Source of the DNA: Coprococcus phoceensis
GTDB lineage: Bacteria; Bacillota; Clostridia; Lachnospirales; Lachnospiraceae
DNA length: 64,000 nucleotides
Direction: 5' to 3'
NCBI RefSeq assembly: GCF_900104635.1
Contig: NZ_FNWC01000007.1
Span: 1,463,421-1,527,420, forward strand
Shown here piece by piece: positions 1-8,887 of the stretch (position 1 is its first letter; every line of letters starts with the position of its first letter). Made by a program: the position numbers and the translations under genes. The notes beneath the pieces are model-generated. The model was not told where the DNA came from. It searched no databases and worked only from the letters and a program-made list of their open reading frames with translations.

Positions 1-693
1 GTTTTCCGGCGCCGCCAGCATTCGAATCACATCATACTGTACCTGATTGATGTCTTGAAACTCATCAATTAAAATATACCGGAATTTTCTCTGCCACATG
101 CTCAAAATATCCGGTCTCTTTTTGAACAATTCATAGACAAGCACAAGCATATCATCAAAATCGATTTTCTTTAACCGCTTCCGTTCTTTCTCATACTGCT
201 CGAAAATTTCCCGAAAAACCTCTTCTGAACAGTTCAAAGACTCATATTCCGCCAATGGAATCTGATTATTTTTGATATTTCCAATCTCCCCTGCAATCCC
301 TTGCAAAAAATCTTTCTCATCATCAATATCAATCTCCATTCTGCCAATGACCTGTTTTAACAGCTGGTATTTTTGTTCCTCAGAAAGAATATTTGACGCA
401 TTCATCCTATATGCCCATTTTAAAATACCATAATAAATACCATGAAACGTTCCAAATGTGACAGGACCTGCTTTCTGTCCGCACAAACGCACAAAACGCT
501 CTTTCATCTCAATTGATGCCGCTTTTGTAAATGTAATCACAAGAATCTCTTCCGGACTCACGTGATGCTTTCCAATCAGATATTCAATTCGTTTCGTGAT
601 TGTGAGTGTTTTCCCGGAACCGGGACCTGCGAGAACCATACATGGACCATCCTTGTGGATGACTGCCTGAACTTGAGACGGATTCAAACTCAT
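1..693 (-). CDS. UvrD/PcrA/Rep-like ATP-dependent DNA helicase, N-terminal part (runs off the window)
   Basis: This is the first 231 codons of a superfamily 1A helicase, a 3'-5' ATP-driven translocase of repair and replication restart. The reading frame is open to base 1, so the gene is cut by the window edge. Visible motifs are the Q-motif region (LNPSQVQAV), Walker A GPGSGKT at residues 23-29, the Ia segment TFTKAA near 55, a TFHG segment, and the Walker B/motif II DEFQD near residue 213. The ATG is preceded by an AAAGGAG ribosome site. It lies downstream of gltX on the same strand, separated by a hairpin. Without the C-terminal domains, UvrD, PcrA and other UvrD-like paralogues cannot be told apart. 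Confidence 0.9.
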   Translation of the reverse strand, partial: MSLNPSQVQAVIHKDGPCMVLAGPGSGKTLTITKRIEYLIGKHHVSPEEILVITFTKAASIEMKERFVRLCGQKAGPVTFGTFHGIYYGILKWAYRMNASNILSEEQKYQLLKQVIGRMEIDIDDEKDFLQGIAGEIGNIKNNQIPLAEYESLNCSEEVFREIFEQYEKERKRLKKIDFDDMLVLVYELFKKRPDILSMWQRKFRYILIDEFQDINQVQYDVIRMLAAPEN

Positions 694-720
694 ACGTTTT
701 CTCCTTTCCAGATAAGTGAA

Positions 721-740
721 GGACGGGCAGATTCCCGTCC
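721..740 (-). terminator. Weak hairpin between gltX and the helicase gene
   Basis: A 7-bp perfect stem (GGACGGG/CCCGTCC) with a 6-nt loop follows the gltX stop codon on the minus strand. It has only a poor T-tract, so termination may be partial and the helicase may be co-transcribed. Confidence 0.45.
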
Positions 741-748
741 CTCTCCCA

Positions 749-2206
749 CTATTTACTTAACAATTCAATTCCCTTGCGAATACGTGCTAAAGACTCTTCT
801 TTTCCCAAAATCTCCATAATCTCCGTTGCACCGCCAGGTGTATTCTGCTTTCCGGATACAGCTGTTCTCACCGGCCACATTGCGTAACCGTTCTTGTATC
901 CTTTTTCTTCTACATAGCCTTTCAGCACAGCATACAGCGCATCATTGCTGTAATCTTCCTGCGCCTCAAAAAGAGGAAGAATCTCTTTTAACACCTCAAG
1001 AGAAGTCTCCTCATTCGTCTTCATCTTCTTGTGTGTATACATTGCAGTATCATACTCCGGAAGTTCTTCAAAGAAATCAATATGTTCTTTGATGTCTGGG
1101 AAAATCTCGATTCTTGTCTTCACAAGCGCTGCAATTTTTTTCAGGTCATAATCTTTTGTAATCACTTCTTTGATGTATGGCTTTGCCAATTCATAGAATT
1201 TTTCAAAGTCCATTGCTTTGAGATATTCGCCGTTCATCCATTTTAATTTTACTGTGTCAAACACTGCAGGCGACTTACTCATGTGATGATAATCAAATGC
1301 TTTCACCAATTCTTCCAAAGAGAAAATCTCTCTGTTATCTGTAGGACTCCATCCAAGTAATGCCACGTAATTCACAACTGCTTCTGTCAAAAATCCCTGT
1401 TCGATGAGATCCTCATAAGAAGAATGTCCGCATCGCTTGCTCAGTTTTTTGTGTGTCTCATCTGTGATCAACGGACAGTGTACATAAGTCGGCACTTCCC
1501 ATCCGAACGCTTCATACAGACGATTGTACTTCGGCGCAGATGACAAATATTCATTACCGCGAACTACATGTGTGATTCCCTGTAAATGGTCATCGATTAC
1601 ATTGGCAAAATTATAGGTCGGATATCCATCTGATTTGATCAAAATCATGTCATCCAACTCCGCATTCGGAACTGTGATATCTCCGTAAATCTCATCGTGG
1701 AATGTCGTTGTACCTTCTGTCGGCATATTAATACGAATAACATATGGCTTTCCTGCCGCCAGATTTGCCTCAATCTCTTCCTTGCTCAGATGCAGACAGT
1801 GCTTGTCATATACTACGATCTCTGCTCCTCCCTCTGTCACTTCAGTTTTCAAAGATTCCAGTCTTTCTTTGTCACAGAAACAGTAATAAGCATCTCCCTG
1901 CTCGATCAGCTGTTTTGCATATTTCAGATACAATCCCATCTGTTGTCTCTCGCTTTGCACATATGGACCGACTCCACCGTCTTTGTCAGGACCTTCATCG
2001 TGAATCAGTCCTGTCTTTTCCAAAGTGCGGTATATAATCTCAAGTGCACCCTCGACAAAACGTTCCTGATCTGTATCCTCGATACGAAGAAGAAAATCGC
2101 CGTCTTCATGTTTTGCGATCAAATATGCATATAACGCTGTACGCAGATTTCCGACGTGCATTCTTCCAGTTGGACTTGGTGCAAATCTTGTTCTTACTTT
2201 ACTCAT
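749..2206 (-). CDS. gltX: Glutamate--tRNA ligase
   Basis: Class I aminoacyl-tRNA synthetase that charges tRNA-Glu (and often tRNA-Gln in Firmicutes) with glutamate in the cytoplasm. The 485-residue length is normal for bacterial GluRS. The N-terminus [13 protein letters not shown] carries the HIGH-type signature (HVGN, residues 17-20), and the second class I signature KLSKR lies near residue 253. The anticodon-binding helical domain fills the C-terminal third and ends in a typical GKEESLARI segment. The ATG follows an AGGAGT ribosome site. A promoter with TATAAT lies immediately upstream, so the gene appears to start its own transcript. Confidence 0.97.
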   Translation of the reverse strand: MSKVRTRFAPSPTGRMHVGNLRTALYAYLIAKHEDGDFLLRIEDTDQERFVEGALEIIYRTLEKTGLIHDEGPDKDGGVGPYVQSERQQMGLYLKYAKQLIEQGDAYYCFCDKERLESLKTEVTEGGAEIVVYDKHCLHLSKEEIEANLAAGKPYVIRINMPTEGTTTFHDEIYGDITVPNAELDDMILIKSDGYPTYNFANVIDDHLQGITHVVRGNEYLSSAPKYNRLYEAFGWEVPTYVHCPLITDETHKKLSKRCGHSSYEDLIEQGFLTEAVVNYVALLGWSPTDNREIFSLEELVKAFDYHHMSKSPAVFDTVKLKWMNGEYLKAMDFEKFYELAKPYIKEVITKDYDLKKIAALVKTRIEIFPDIKEHIDFFEELPEYDTAMYTHKKMKTNEETSLEVLKEILPLFEAQEDYSNDALYAVLKGYVEEKGYKNGYAMWPVRTAVSGKQNTPGGATEIMEILGKEESLARIRKGIELLSK

Positions 2207-2246
2207 ATTCTAACACTCCTATTCTCTTTTGCTTTCGCTAAATTTT

Positions 2247-2276
2247 ATTATATAACAAGTTGCAGTGTATTTACAA
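2247..2276 (-). promoter_or_regulatory. Predicted sigma-A promoter of gltX
   Basis: On the minus strand TTGTAA (2271-2276) and a perfect TATAAT (2247-2252) are separated by 18 bp, about 40 bp upstream of the gltX ATG. Prediction from sequence only. Confidence 0.6.
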
Positions 2277-2278
2277 CT

Positions 2279-2719
2279 CTATTTTCTCTTATTCTTCCAG
2301 TAACTTACTTGAAACCATTGTTTTGGAATTGATACCACAAATACAATTCCAAGCACGATGGCAAACGCCATCTTCAATGACTCGATTCCTTTCTGAGATG
2401 CAAGCCTCAGACTGTCTGTAACAAAATAATACGCCGTATAATAGACACCGGCTCCCGGCACAAGCGGGAATATCCCGGATACTAAAAATACCGTGATCGG
2501 ACATTTCTTCCACACAGCGAAAATCCGCGACAGCAGCACAACAACAATCGTGCCCGCAAAGCATGCCATCGGCGCAGACCCAAGCGGTGCGAGCGCACAG
2601 TAACAAAGCCACCCAGCCATACCGGTCAGTCCGCAGCAAAAATAAAACCGCTTATGTACGTTGAACAGAATGGAAAATGCGACCGTTCCCCAAAACGAAC
2701 ACAACATATTTGCAATCAT
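2279..2719 (-). CDS. Threonine/serine exporter family, small membrane subunit (ThrE C-terminal/YjjB-like)
   Basis: A 146-residue, four-to-five-helix integral membrane protein corresponding to the C-terminal half of the ThrE exporter (DUF3815/YjjB type). The family signature PLVPGAGVYYTAYY is present around residue 85. It overlaps the preceding large subunit by 4 nt (ATGA), which suggests translational coupling and a two-subunit complex. The ATG sits after a strong AGGAGG. ThrE of Corynebacterium exports threonine and serine, whereas the E. coli YjjPB pair has been linked to succinate export, so the substrate here is unknown. Confidence 0.85.
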   Translation of the reverse strand: MIANMLCSFWGTVAFSILFNVHKRFYFCCGLTGMAGWLCYCALAPLGSAPMACFAGTIVVVLLSRIFAVWKKCPITVFLVSGIFPLVPGAGVYYTAYYFVTDSLRLASQKGIESLKMAFAIVLGIVFVVSIPKQWFQVSYWKNKRK

Positions 2720-3537
2720 AATGCCATACCTCCTAAAATACTATTATAGGCCGACAACACTGTTCCTACACCGATTGCAATATATACGAACACAAGCAGC
2801 GCATCGATCATTCTGACCGTTCCGGAAATAAAATCACTGTTGGCAATATCTCTAATCGCATTGGTAAACGCAACTCCGGGTACCAAAGGCAGAATCGAGC
2901 CAATGATCACCTTATCAAGACTCACCGCAAAAGGAAAATTAATATTCGAGGCAATCAGTGCCAGTATCGTAATAAATCCTCCGCCCACGATATTAATGAT
3001 AATCTTTGACATCGTGTGTTTCTGTGCAAAAATCACCAGCACATACAAAAGCGTCCCTATGACAAATGCAATTAAGCTCTCCCATATATTCGCTTTCAGC
3101 AGATAGCAAAAAGAACCGCTTCCAAGCCCAGCCGCCAAAACGAGGTACAAGCTTTTTTTTGGAGGGAGTTTCTCAATCTCTTCCAGACGCCGGAAAGCTT
3201 CATCAATCCCAACTCTTCCCGCTGAGATCTCTCTCGACAAATCGTTGACTTCCGTGACAATCCCAAGGTGTATCCCTGCCATTGGCACATGCTTCACCTT
3301 GGCAAAGTTCTCTTTTCCTTTGCTGTATGCTGTCAAAAAAATTCCATTACTCAGTACAAAGGAATCCACTGCTTCCACACCAAATCTTTTGCAAATATGT
3401 TCTATTGTCTCTTCTACACGGAAAATCTCTGCTCCGTTTCTCAACAAAATACGCCCTGCTTCTAACGCAAGTTCCAATACTCTGTGCATCTCAGGATATT
3501 CTTCCTGATCTACCTGTGTTACTTCCACTTCAGACAT
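2716..3537 (-). CDS. Threonine/serine exporter family, large subunit (ThrE N-terminal/YjjP-like, DUF1212)
   Basis: A 273-residue protein with a cytoplasmic N-terminal domain (motifs [21 protein letters not shown] and the [15 protein letters not shown] region) followed by about five membrane helices ending in the [17 protein letters not shown] motif. This is the YjjP/DUF1212 half of a split ThrE exporter. The frame is open to 3591, but the ATG at 3537 is chosen because AAAGGGGAGG lies 8 nt upstream. It pairs with the small subunit that overlaps its stop. A second, separate pair occurs at 6148-7391. Substrate unknown; an amino or organic acid is likely. Confidence 0.85.
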   Translation of the reverse strand: MSEVEVTQVDQEEYPEMHRVLELALEAGRILLRNGAEIFRVEETIEHICKRFGVEAVDSFVLSNGIFLTAYSKGKENFAKVKHVPMAGIHLGIVTEVNDLSREISAGRVGIDEAFRRLEEIEKLPPKKSLYLVLAAGLGSGSFCYLLKANIWESLIAFVIGTLLYVLVIFAQKHTMSKIIINIVGGGFITILALIASNINFPFAVSLDKVIIGSILPLVPGVAFTNAIRDIANSDFISGTVRMIDALLVFVYIAIGVGTVLSAYNSILGGMAL

Positions 3538-3603
3538 CTTCTCTGCCTCCCCTTTGTATCGTAATGCTATGATACTATTCCCTCTGTCCACTTGTCAATC
3601 ATA

Positions 3604-4296
3604 CTACATAAAATTTGCAAATACCGATGCGCCGACCACCGTGATCAGACCTGCAACTGCAATAGAAAGACTGCTCATCGCTCCTTGTACTTCACCAAGC
3701 TCCAAAGCTTTTGTTGTTCCTATCGCATGCGCCGACGTACCAAGCGCCAAGCCTACTGCGACAGGTTCCTGTATCCGAAATATTTTACAAATCTGCTCTC
3801 CTATCACATTTCCAAGTACTCCGGTCACGATGATCACTGCTACAGTAATGGTTGTAAACCCTCCGAGTTCCTCCGAAACTCCAATTCCGATTGCTGTTGT
3901 GATTGATTTTGGGAGTAATGTAACATATTCCTTATGGCTAAGTCCAAACAGATATGCCATTCCAAATACACTCCCAAGGCTTGAGAACACTCCTGCCACA
4001 ATTCCTAAAACCACTGCTGTCAAATTCTTTTTCAACAACTCAATCTGCTGATAGAGCGGAATTGCAAGACAGACCGTTGCAGGTGTCAGCAGATAACTCA
4101 AATACTTTGCCGTCTCATCATAGACTTCATAATCTATTCCAAACACCTGCAATACAATAATCACAAAAATAATAGCAAGTAAAAGCGGATTTAAAAATCC
4201 CCACTTAAATTTTCTTTTTAAAAACAATCCAATCCCATACCCTGCAATACTGACTGTCACCCCAAAATAAAGCGAACTATTTAATAACTCTTTCAT
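3604..4296 (-). CDS. lrgB: LrgB/CidB-family membrane protein
   Basis: A 230-residue polytopic membrane protein of the LrgB family (YohK/CidB type), with the conserved [29 protein letters not shown] C-terminal segment, here read as [18 protein letters not shown]. Members act with LrgA in holin/antiholin-like control of murein hydrolase activity and, in some Firmicutes, in pyruvate uptake. It overlaps the upstream lrgA by 20 nt in the same operon. The ATG has a GGAG ribosome site. No LytSR-type regulator is visible nearby. Confidence 0.88.
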   Translation of the reverse strand: MKELLNSSLYFGVTVSIAGYGIGLFLKRKFKWGFLNPLLLAIIFVIIVLQVFGIDYEVYDETAKYLSYLLTPATVCLAIPLYQQIELLKKNLTAVVLGIVAGVFSSLGSVFGMAYLFGLSHKEYVTLLPKSITTAIGIGVSEELGGFTTITVAVIIVTGVLGNVIGEQICKIFRIQEPVAVGLALGTSAHAIGTTKALELGEVQGAMSSLSIAVAGLITVVGASVFANFM

Positions 4297-4660
4297 CTTT
4301 CATTTCTCCTGTCTTTTGTTTTCGTCGAATCAATGTCTGTGTCACCTTTCCGGTACATACCATCACAATCACCGTCGACAGGCAGGTGATCACGACAACC
4401 GGAATCAAAATCTCTTTCAGATCCCCCCAAACAACAATCAAACCAACCGCCGCCGGAATAAACATTGGCGGCATAATATCAATCAAAAAATCAGCGGCAA
4501 TTTTCACCTGACTTAGTTTCACAACTTTTGTTCCAAGACAAATAAGCATCACTATAAGTCCATAAATACTTGCGGGAATAGGCAGTGGGAGCAGAGCATA
4601 CAATAGTTCCCCCACAAAAGTAACCGCTAAAATCACACCAAACTGATACAACAATTTCAT
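4277..4660 (-). CDS. lrgA: LrgA/CidA-family holin-like protein
   Basis: A 127-residue membrane protein with four predicted helices. The LrgA/CidA family pattern (GELLYALLPLPIPASIYGLIVM, then APAxVGL-type PAAVGLIVVWGDL) is present and the tail is charged and cytoplasmic. It is the usual partner of LrgB, which overlaps its 3' end. A GGAGG ribosome site precedes the ATG. It lies downstream of the aspartate aminotransferase terminator, so lrgAB is probably a separate two-gene unit. Whether the pair controls autolysis or transports a small organic acid cannot be read from the sequence. Confidence 0.85.
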   Translation of the reverse strand: MKLLYQFGVILAVTFVGELLYALLPLPIPASIYGLIVMLICLGTKVVKLSQVKIAADFLIDIMPPMFIPAAVGLIVVWGDLKEILIPVVVITCLSTVIVMVCTGKVTQTLIRRKQKTGEMKDERVIK

Positions 4661-4687
4661 TTTTCTTTTCCTCCCGTTTTACGGCAT

Positions 4688-4719
4688 AGAAAAGCGTGAC
4701 CCAAAATCCGGTCACGCTT
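4688..4719 (-). terminator. Rho-independent terminator of the aspartate aminotransferase gene
   Basis: A perfect 10-bp stem (AAGCGTGACC/GGTCACGCTT, 4692-4701 with 4710-4719) with an 8-nt loop, followed by TTTTC on the minus strand, directly downstream of the aminotransferase stop codon. Confidence 0.8.
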
Positions 4720-4725
4720 GTGTTA

Positions 4726-6018
4726 CTATGCTGATTTCTCTTCTAATAATTTATCAATACTTACTAATTTTACACTAAGTACAAAAATATCTGCTGCAAC
4801 TGCAAGTTCTTCCGGTGTCGGATACGATGGTGCAATACGGATGTTGCTGTCTTTTGGGTCTTTTCCATATGGGAATGTTGCCCCCGCTCCGGTCATTACA
4901 AGACCTGCCTCTTTTGCTTTCGCCACGATTGCTTTCGCACAGCCCTCCATCGCATCAAACGAGATGAAATAGCCACCTCTTGGGCGAATCCAGCTTCCGA
5001 TTTCCAAACCACCCAATTCTTTTTCTAACACATTCAAAACTGTCTCAAATTTTGGTCTTAAAATATCTGCATGCTTCTTCATATGCTGAACCATTCCATG
5101 AATATCTTTATAATAGCGCGCATGACGAAGCTGATTCAGTTTATCGTGTCCGATTGTCTGTATCTGCATCTGTTCTCTAATAGCAACCAGATTCTCTGTT
5201 GATGCCGCAATAGCTGCAACTCCGGAACCCGGAAAACTTACTTTTGAAGTAGAACAGAATTTGTATACCATATCCGGATTTCCCTCTTTTTTACACTCCA
5301 TGAAAATCTCCACCAGGGAATCTTGCTTATCTTCATATAAATGGTGGATTCCATAAGCATTATCCCAATAAATACGGAAGTCTTCTGCAGCCGGCTTTAA
5401 TCTTGCAAACCTTCTCACCGTTTCGTCAGAGTATGTAATTCCCTGTGGGTTGGAATATTTCGGTACACACCAAATTCCCTTCACTGCCGGATCTGTGTTT
5501 ACCAGCTGTTCTACCATATCCATATCCGGTCCGTCATCATGCATTGGGATATTGATCATCTCAATTCCGAAATGTTCTGTGATTGCAAAATGTCTGTCAT
5601 ATCCCGGTACCGGACATAAAAATTTCACCTTGTCAAGTTTGCACCAAGGAGTGCTGCCCATAACACCATGTGTCATAGAACGTGCCACAGTATCGTACAT
5701 AATATTCAGACTTGAATTACCAAAAATAACAACATTGTCAATCGGTACTTCCATCATATCTGCAAGAAGCTGTTTTGCTTCACGGATTCCATCAAGCACA
5801 CCATAATTTCTGCAATCCACACCTTCTTCGCATTTCAAATCAGAATCGCTTCTCAAAACATCCATCATCCCCATCGCTAAATCAAGCTGCGCTGCGGATG
5901 GTTTCCCTCTGGACATATCTAATTTCAGTCCTTTTGATTTCACATCCTCAAAACGTGTCTCCAATTCATTTTTCATTTCTAATAATTCATCTCTGCTTAA
6001 GTCTTTGTACGCCGCCAT
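4726..6018 (-). CDS. Aspartate aminotransferase, class Ic (AspT-like, PLP-dependent)
   Basis: A 430-residue PLP enzyme of the Corynebacterium AspT type (Asp_aminotransf family, subgroup Ic). Its signature LDMSRGKPSAAQLDL lies near residue 35, and the Schiff-base lysine lies in STSKVSFPGSG near 245. It should interconvert aspartate and 2-oxoglutarate with oxaloacetate and glutamate. The start is the ATG at 6018, 8 nt after AGGAGG; an in-frame TTG two codons upstream is less likely. A promoter (TTGAAG-17-TAGAAT) lies upstream and a strong terminator downstream, so it looks monocistronic. Alternative: a related alpha-aminotransferase with different substrate choice. Confidence 0.88.
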   Translation of the reverse strand: MAAYKDLSRDELLEMKNELETRFEDVKSKGLKLDMSRGKPSAAQLDLAMGMMDVLRSDSDLKCEEGVDCRNYGVLDGIREAKQLLADMMEVPIDNVVIFGNSSLNIMYDTVARSMTHGVMGSTPWCKLDKVKFLCPVPGYDRHFAITEHFGIEMINIPMHDDGPDMDMVEQLVNTDPAVKGIWCVPKYSNPQGITYSDETVRRFARLKPAAEDFRIYWDNAYGIHHLYEDKQDSLVEIFMECKKEGNPDMVYKFCSTSKVSFPGSGVAAIAASTENLVAIREQMQIQTIGHDKLNQLRHARYYKDIHGMVQHMKKHADILRPKFETVLNVLEKELGGLEIGSWIRPRGGYFISFDAMEGCAKAIVAKAKEAGLVMTGAGATFPYGKDPKDSNIRIAPSYPTPEELAVAADIFVLSVKLVSIDKLLEEKSA

Positions 6019-6054
6019 CTGCAAAACCTCCTGTTATTTTCATCACTATCTGCT

Positions 6055-6083
6055 ATTCTATACGATTTTTGATTTTTCTTCAA
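6055..6083 (-). promoter_or_regulatory. Predicted promoter of the aspartate aminotransferase gene
   Basis: Minus strand TTGAAG (6078-6083), 17-bp spacer, TAGAAT (6055-6060), about 37 bp upstream of the ATG. Confidence 0.6.
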
Positions 6084-6147
6084 TGCTTTCTTGCATTTTT
6101 TTGTGTTTTTCCTATTTTTTAGTAGTTTTTAATTGTATTTATGAATT

Positions 6148-6618
6148 TCACTTTTTCTTTTCATTCATTTTTATACTATATTTCAAAGAATTTTGTTTCC
6201 ATCCTTTCTGAAAAAGACGAAACAACGTGTCCATAATAAAGATTGCAATCGCAATCACTCCGGCAAGTTCCAGCGTATTTGTCAGATAATAGCTGGACAT
6301 CGCACGATCTCCCTGAATAATGTAATATACAATCCGATACATGCCTGCTCCCGGCACCGTCGGAAGAATACCTGCAATCAAAAACACCGTAACCGGTGCT
6401 TTAAAAATTCTTGCAAAGGTGTGGGAGATTAAGGTAATCGTCATCGCCGATATAAAGGTGGCAAGAACTGTATCCGCTCCCGCATGTTCGCTCAAAAGAT
6501 ACGCCAGCCAGCCAACTGCACCTACGATTCCCGCACAGCCAAGATATTTTTTTGGTGTCTCCTGCAGAACTGCAAATGTAAAAATTGCAATAAATGCCCC
6601 TAATACTCGTACAATCAT
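6148..6618 (-). CDS. Threonine/serine exporter family, small membrane subunit (second copy)
   Basis: A 156-residue YjjB/ThrE-C-like membrane protein with the GILPTVPGAGMYRIVYYII signature near residue 85 and a lysine-rich C-terminus. It overlaps the large subunit upstream by 4 nt. It resembles the product of 2279-2719 in layout and motif but is clearly divergent, so it is an old paralogue rather than a recent duplicate. It is the last gene of the run that begins with the amino acid ABC importer at 9694. Confidence 0.85.
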   Translation of the reverse strand: MIVRVLGAFIAIFTFAVLQETPKKYLGCAGIVGAVGWLAYLLSEHAGADTVLATFISAMTITLISHTFARIFKAPVTVFLIAGILPTVPGAGMYRIVYYIIQGDRAMSSYYLTNTLELAGVIAIAIFIMDTLFRLFQKGWKQNSLKYSIKMNEKKK

Positions 6619-7391
6619 AAGAAACTCCTTCCCGCAACTGCTCCAAATAACGCCATACCGATTCCCACTCCAAGGGCTATCGATGCCGCTTTTAAAAAGG
6701 CCTCCAAAACACGAGCCCCTCCTGAAAGATAATCCCCCTGCAAGGTATCACGGATCGCATTCGTAATCGCCACCCCCGGAACAAGAGGCATAATTGCACT
6801 GATGATTACAGTGTCCATGTTGATCTCTTTCATTCCATATGTTTTCATTGCAATTGCAAGTATCGCAATTCCTATCGAAGACAAAATATCGATGATAATC
6901 ACATTCATCTTCACTTTCTCTCCAAGCGTGATGATCGCGGCCAAAAGAACTCCCACCACAGCAGTAGCCGCGACATCCAGAAAACTTCCCCCAAACATCA
7001 TTGCAAATCCTGCTGCGACTCCTACCAGTGCGGCATTGCAAAGTGTCCGATTATACTGCATCCCGCCTATCTTTCTCAGAGCCTGGTAGGTCTCCTCCAA
7101 TGTAAGTTCCCCGCCACAATATCTTCGTGAAATATCATTGACCTGAATGACATGATTCAGATTAGTCGTTCTGTTATTGACCGCCTTTATAACCGTCATG
7201 GGCTGTTCCATATCCGGACTGTTAATCGTTGCCATGATTCCTGTCATCAGTGCCAACGCCTCAATCGACTCTGCCTTTGAGGTCTTCAAAATATGATACA
7301 TCGTATCTTCCACACGATAAGTCTCCGCACCGCTACACAGCATAATCTCTCCCGCCAGCACAGCCGTATCCAATAGTAATTTATGATTCAT
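6615..7391 (-). CDS. Threonine/serine exporter family, large subunit (second copy, DUF1212)
   Basis: A 258-residue YjjP/ThrE-N-like protein. The N-terminal cytoplasmic domain carries GEIMLCSGAETYRVEDTM (about residues 14-31) and NHVIQVNDISRRY, followed by about five membrane helices and the IMPLVPGVAITNAIRD motif. Its start codon lies 11 nt inside the 3' end of the ABC importer ATPase gene, so it is translationally coupled to a transporter of opposite direction. Family knowledge points to export of threonine/serine or related small metabolites; the pairing with an importer is an inference about a shared substrate. Confidence 0.85.
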   Translation of the reverse strand: MNHKLLLDTAVLAGEIMLCSGAETYRVEDTMYHILKTSKAESIEALALMTGIMATINSPDMEQPMTVIKAVNNRTTNLNHVIQVNDISRRYCGGELTLEETYQALRKIGGMQYNRTLCNAALVGVAAGFAMMFGGSFLDVAATAVVGVLLAAIITLGEKVKMNVIIIDILSSIGIAILAIAMKTYGMKEINMDTVIISAIMPLVPGVAITNAIRDTLQGDYLSGGARVLEAFLKAASIALGVGIGMALFGAVAGRSFL

Positions 7392-8145
7392 TTGATAACT
7401 TTCCTAAAAATTCCTTCATCCTCGTATTTTGCGAGCCAAACACCTCATCCGGTGTCCCTTGCTCCACAATATATCCATTATCCATAAAAATGATCTTGTC
7501 TGCAACATTTTTTGCAAAATTCATCTCATGAGTTACAATTACCATTGTCATATGTTCTGCCGCAAGGTTGCGAATAACCTTTAAAATCTCTCCTGTCAGC
7601 TCCGGATCAAGCGCAGAAGTCGGTTCATCAAAAAACAGAATCTCCGGATTCATAGCCAACGCTCTCGCAATGGATACTCTCTGCTGTTGCCCGCCGGATA
7701 ACTGATATGGATAGGCGTCTCCTCGTCCTTCCAGCCCCATCTTCAAAAGCAGTTCATTTGCCTTGGCAAACACTTCTTCCTTTTTTCTTTTCTGTACCTT
7801 AATCGGTGCATCTGTAATATTTTTCATCACCGAATAGTGCGGGAACAGATTAAAGTTTTGAAACACCAGCCCAAAATAACTTTTGATTTTTTTCAGCTGA
7901 TCGGCTTTTGCATAGACTGATTTTCCATCATTTCCTATAGAAACTGCTTTTTCTCCCATATAACTCATCTCGCCACTGTCCATCGTCTCAAGCATTGTCG
8001 CACACCGGAGAAGCGTGGATTTCCCCGAACCGGAAGGTCCTATGATTGCGACGACTTCTCCTTTTTTTACTGTCAAAGAGATATCTTTTAACACTTCCAA
8101 ATCTCCAAAGCTTTTTCTGATATGATTCATCTCCAATAAATTCAT
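7381..8145 (-). CDS. Polar amino acid ABC transporter, ATP-binding protein (GlnQ-like)
   Basis: A 254-residue ABC ATPase of the polar amino acid uptake family. Motifs in order: Walker A GPSGSGKST (near 36), Q-loop in GLVFQNFNLFPH (near 95), signature LSGGQQQR (near 150), Walker B ILFFDEPTSALD and the H-loop VTHE. It energises uptake through the permease encoded 12 bp upstream and the lipoprotein encoded at 8888-9694. Its 3' end overlaps the ThrE-like large subunit. The exact amino acid is not evident; glutamine, cystine and histidine systems share this architecture. Confidence 0.92.
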   Translation of the reverse strand: MNLLEMNHIRKSFGDLEVLKDISLTVKKGEVVAIIGPSGSGKSTLLRCATMLETMDSGEMSYMGEKAVSIGNDGKSVYAKADQLKKIKSYFGLVFQNFNLFPHYSVMKNITDAPIKVQKRKKEEVFAKANELLLKMGLEGRGDAYPYQLSGGQQQRVSIARALAMNPEILFFDEPTSALDPELTGEILKVIRNLAAEHMTMVIVTHEMNFAKNVADKIIFMDNGYIVEQGTPDEVFGSQNTRMKEFLGKLSNES

Positions 8146-8157
8146 CTGCTCTTCCCC

Positions 8158-8808
8158 CTAACGATAATAGTCCATCTTCTTTTCAATGCGCTCCATCACA
8201 AATGCCACGATAAAGTTAAACACATAGTAAAATACTGCCGCTATAATCAGCGGGGACACACTTGCCTGAGACGCCGAGATTGCCTTTGCCACCGTGAACA
8301 TCTCCTGCACACTCAATACATAAGCAATGGATGTATCTTTCACTAACGTGATCACCTCATTCGTAATCGATGGCAAAATCCGTTTCATCACCTGTGGAAA
8401 AATAATTTTCACAAATGTCTGTACTTTTGTATATCCAAGAATCTCAGCCGCTTCATACTGCCCAATCGGCATAGATTCAATTCCGCCACGATAAATTTCC
8501 GCAAAATAAGCGGCATAATTTAACACAAATCCAAGGATTACTGCGGTGTTCATCCACTCCGGTGTCATCTGCATCTTCAGTACATAATATCTTCCAAAAT
8601 AAATAAACATCAGTTGTAAGATCAACGGTGTCCCTCTCATGATCGATATGTACACTTTCACAATCGTGCGAATCACCACGTTTTTTGACATTCGTCCAAA
8701 GGACACAACAATTCCAAGCGGCAGCGAAAGAATCAGTGTGAATGCAAAGATCCAAAACGACTTTATCATCCCCTGCGCCATCATGCTGAGCATCATTCCT
8801 ATACTCAT
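8158..8808 (-). CDS. Polar amino acid ABC transporter permease (HisM/GlnP-like)
   Basis: A 216-residue inner-membrane permease with about five helices. The family EAA-type loop (QYEAAEILGYTKVQTFVKIIFPQ) near residue 115 is the contact site for the ATPase. The segment MRGTPLILQL near residue 55 is typical of polar amino acid permeases. It sits between the binding protein and ATPase genes on one strand and probably forms a homodimer, since only one permease gene is present. Start supported by GAGG upstream of the ATG. Confidence 0.92.
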   Translation of the reverse strand: MSIGMMLSMMAQGMIKSFWIFAFTLILSLPLGIVVSFGRMSKNVVIRTIVKVYISIMRGTPLILQLMFIYFGRYYVLKMQMTPEWMNTAVILGFVLNYAAYFAEIYRGGIESMPIGQYEAAEILGYTKVQTFVKIIFPQVMKRILPSITNEVITLVKDTSIAYVLSVQEMFTVAKAISASQASVSPLIIAAVFYYVFNFIVAFVMERIEKKMDYYR

Positions 8809-8887
8809 AATCTAAAACCTCTCTTTTCTCGTATTCTATCTGCGAAAGAAGAGGACCATCATGTTTGACAGCCCTCTATCTTTTTTA

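Noticed and set aside
562..819. Plus-strand open frame across the helicase/gltX junction
   Set aside because: It is antisense to two well-supported genes, has no family pattern and no ribosome site.
8809..8887. Attenuator between the binding-protein and permease genes
   Set aside because: A weak AGAGG/CCTCT pairing exists, but the stem is short and the loop long; not enough to call.
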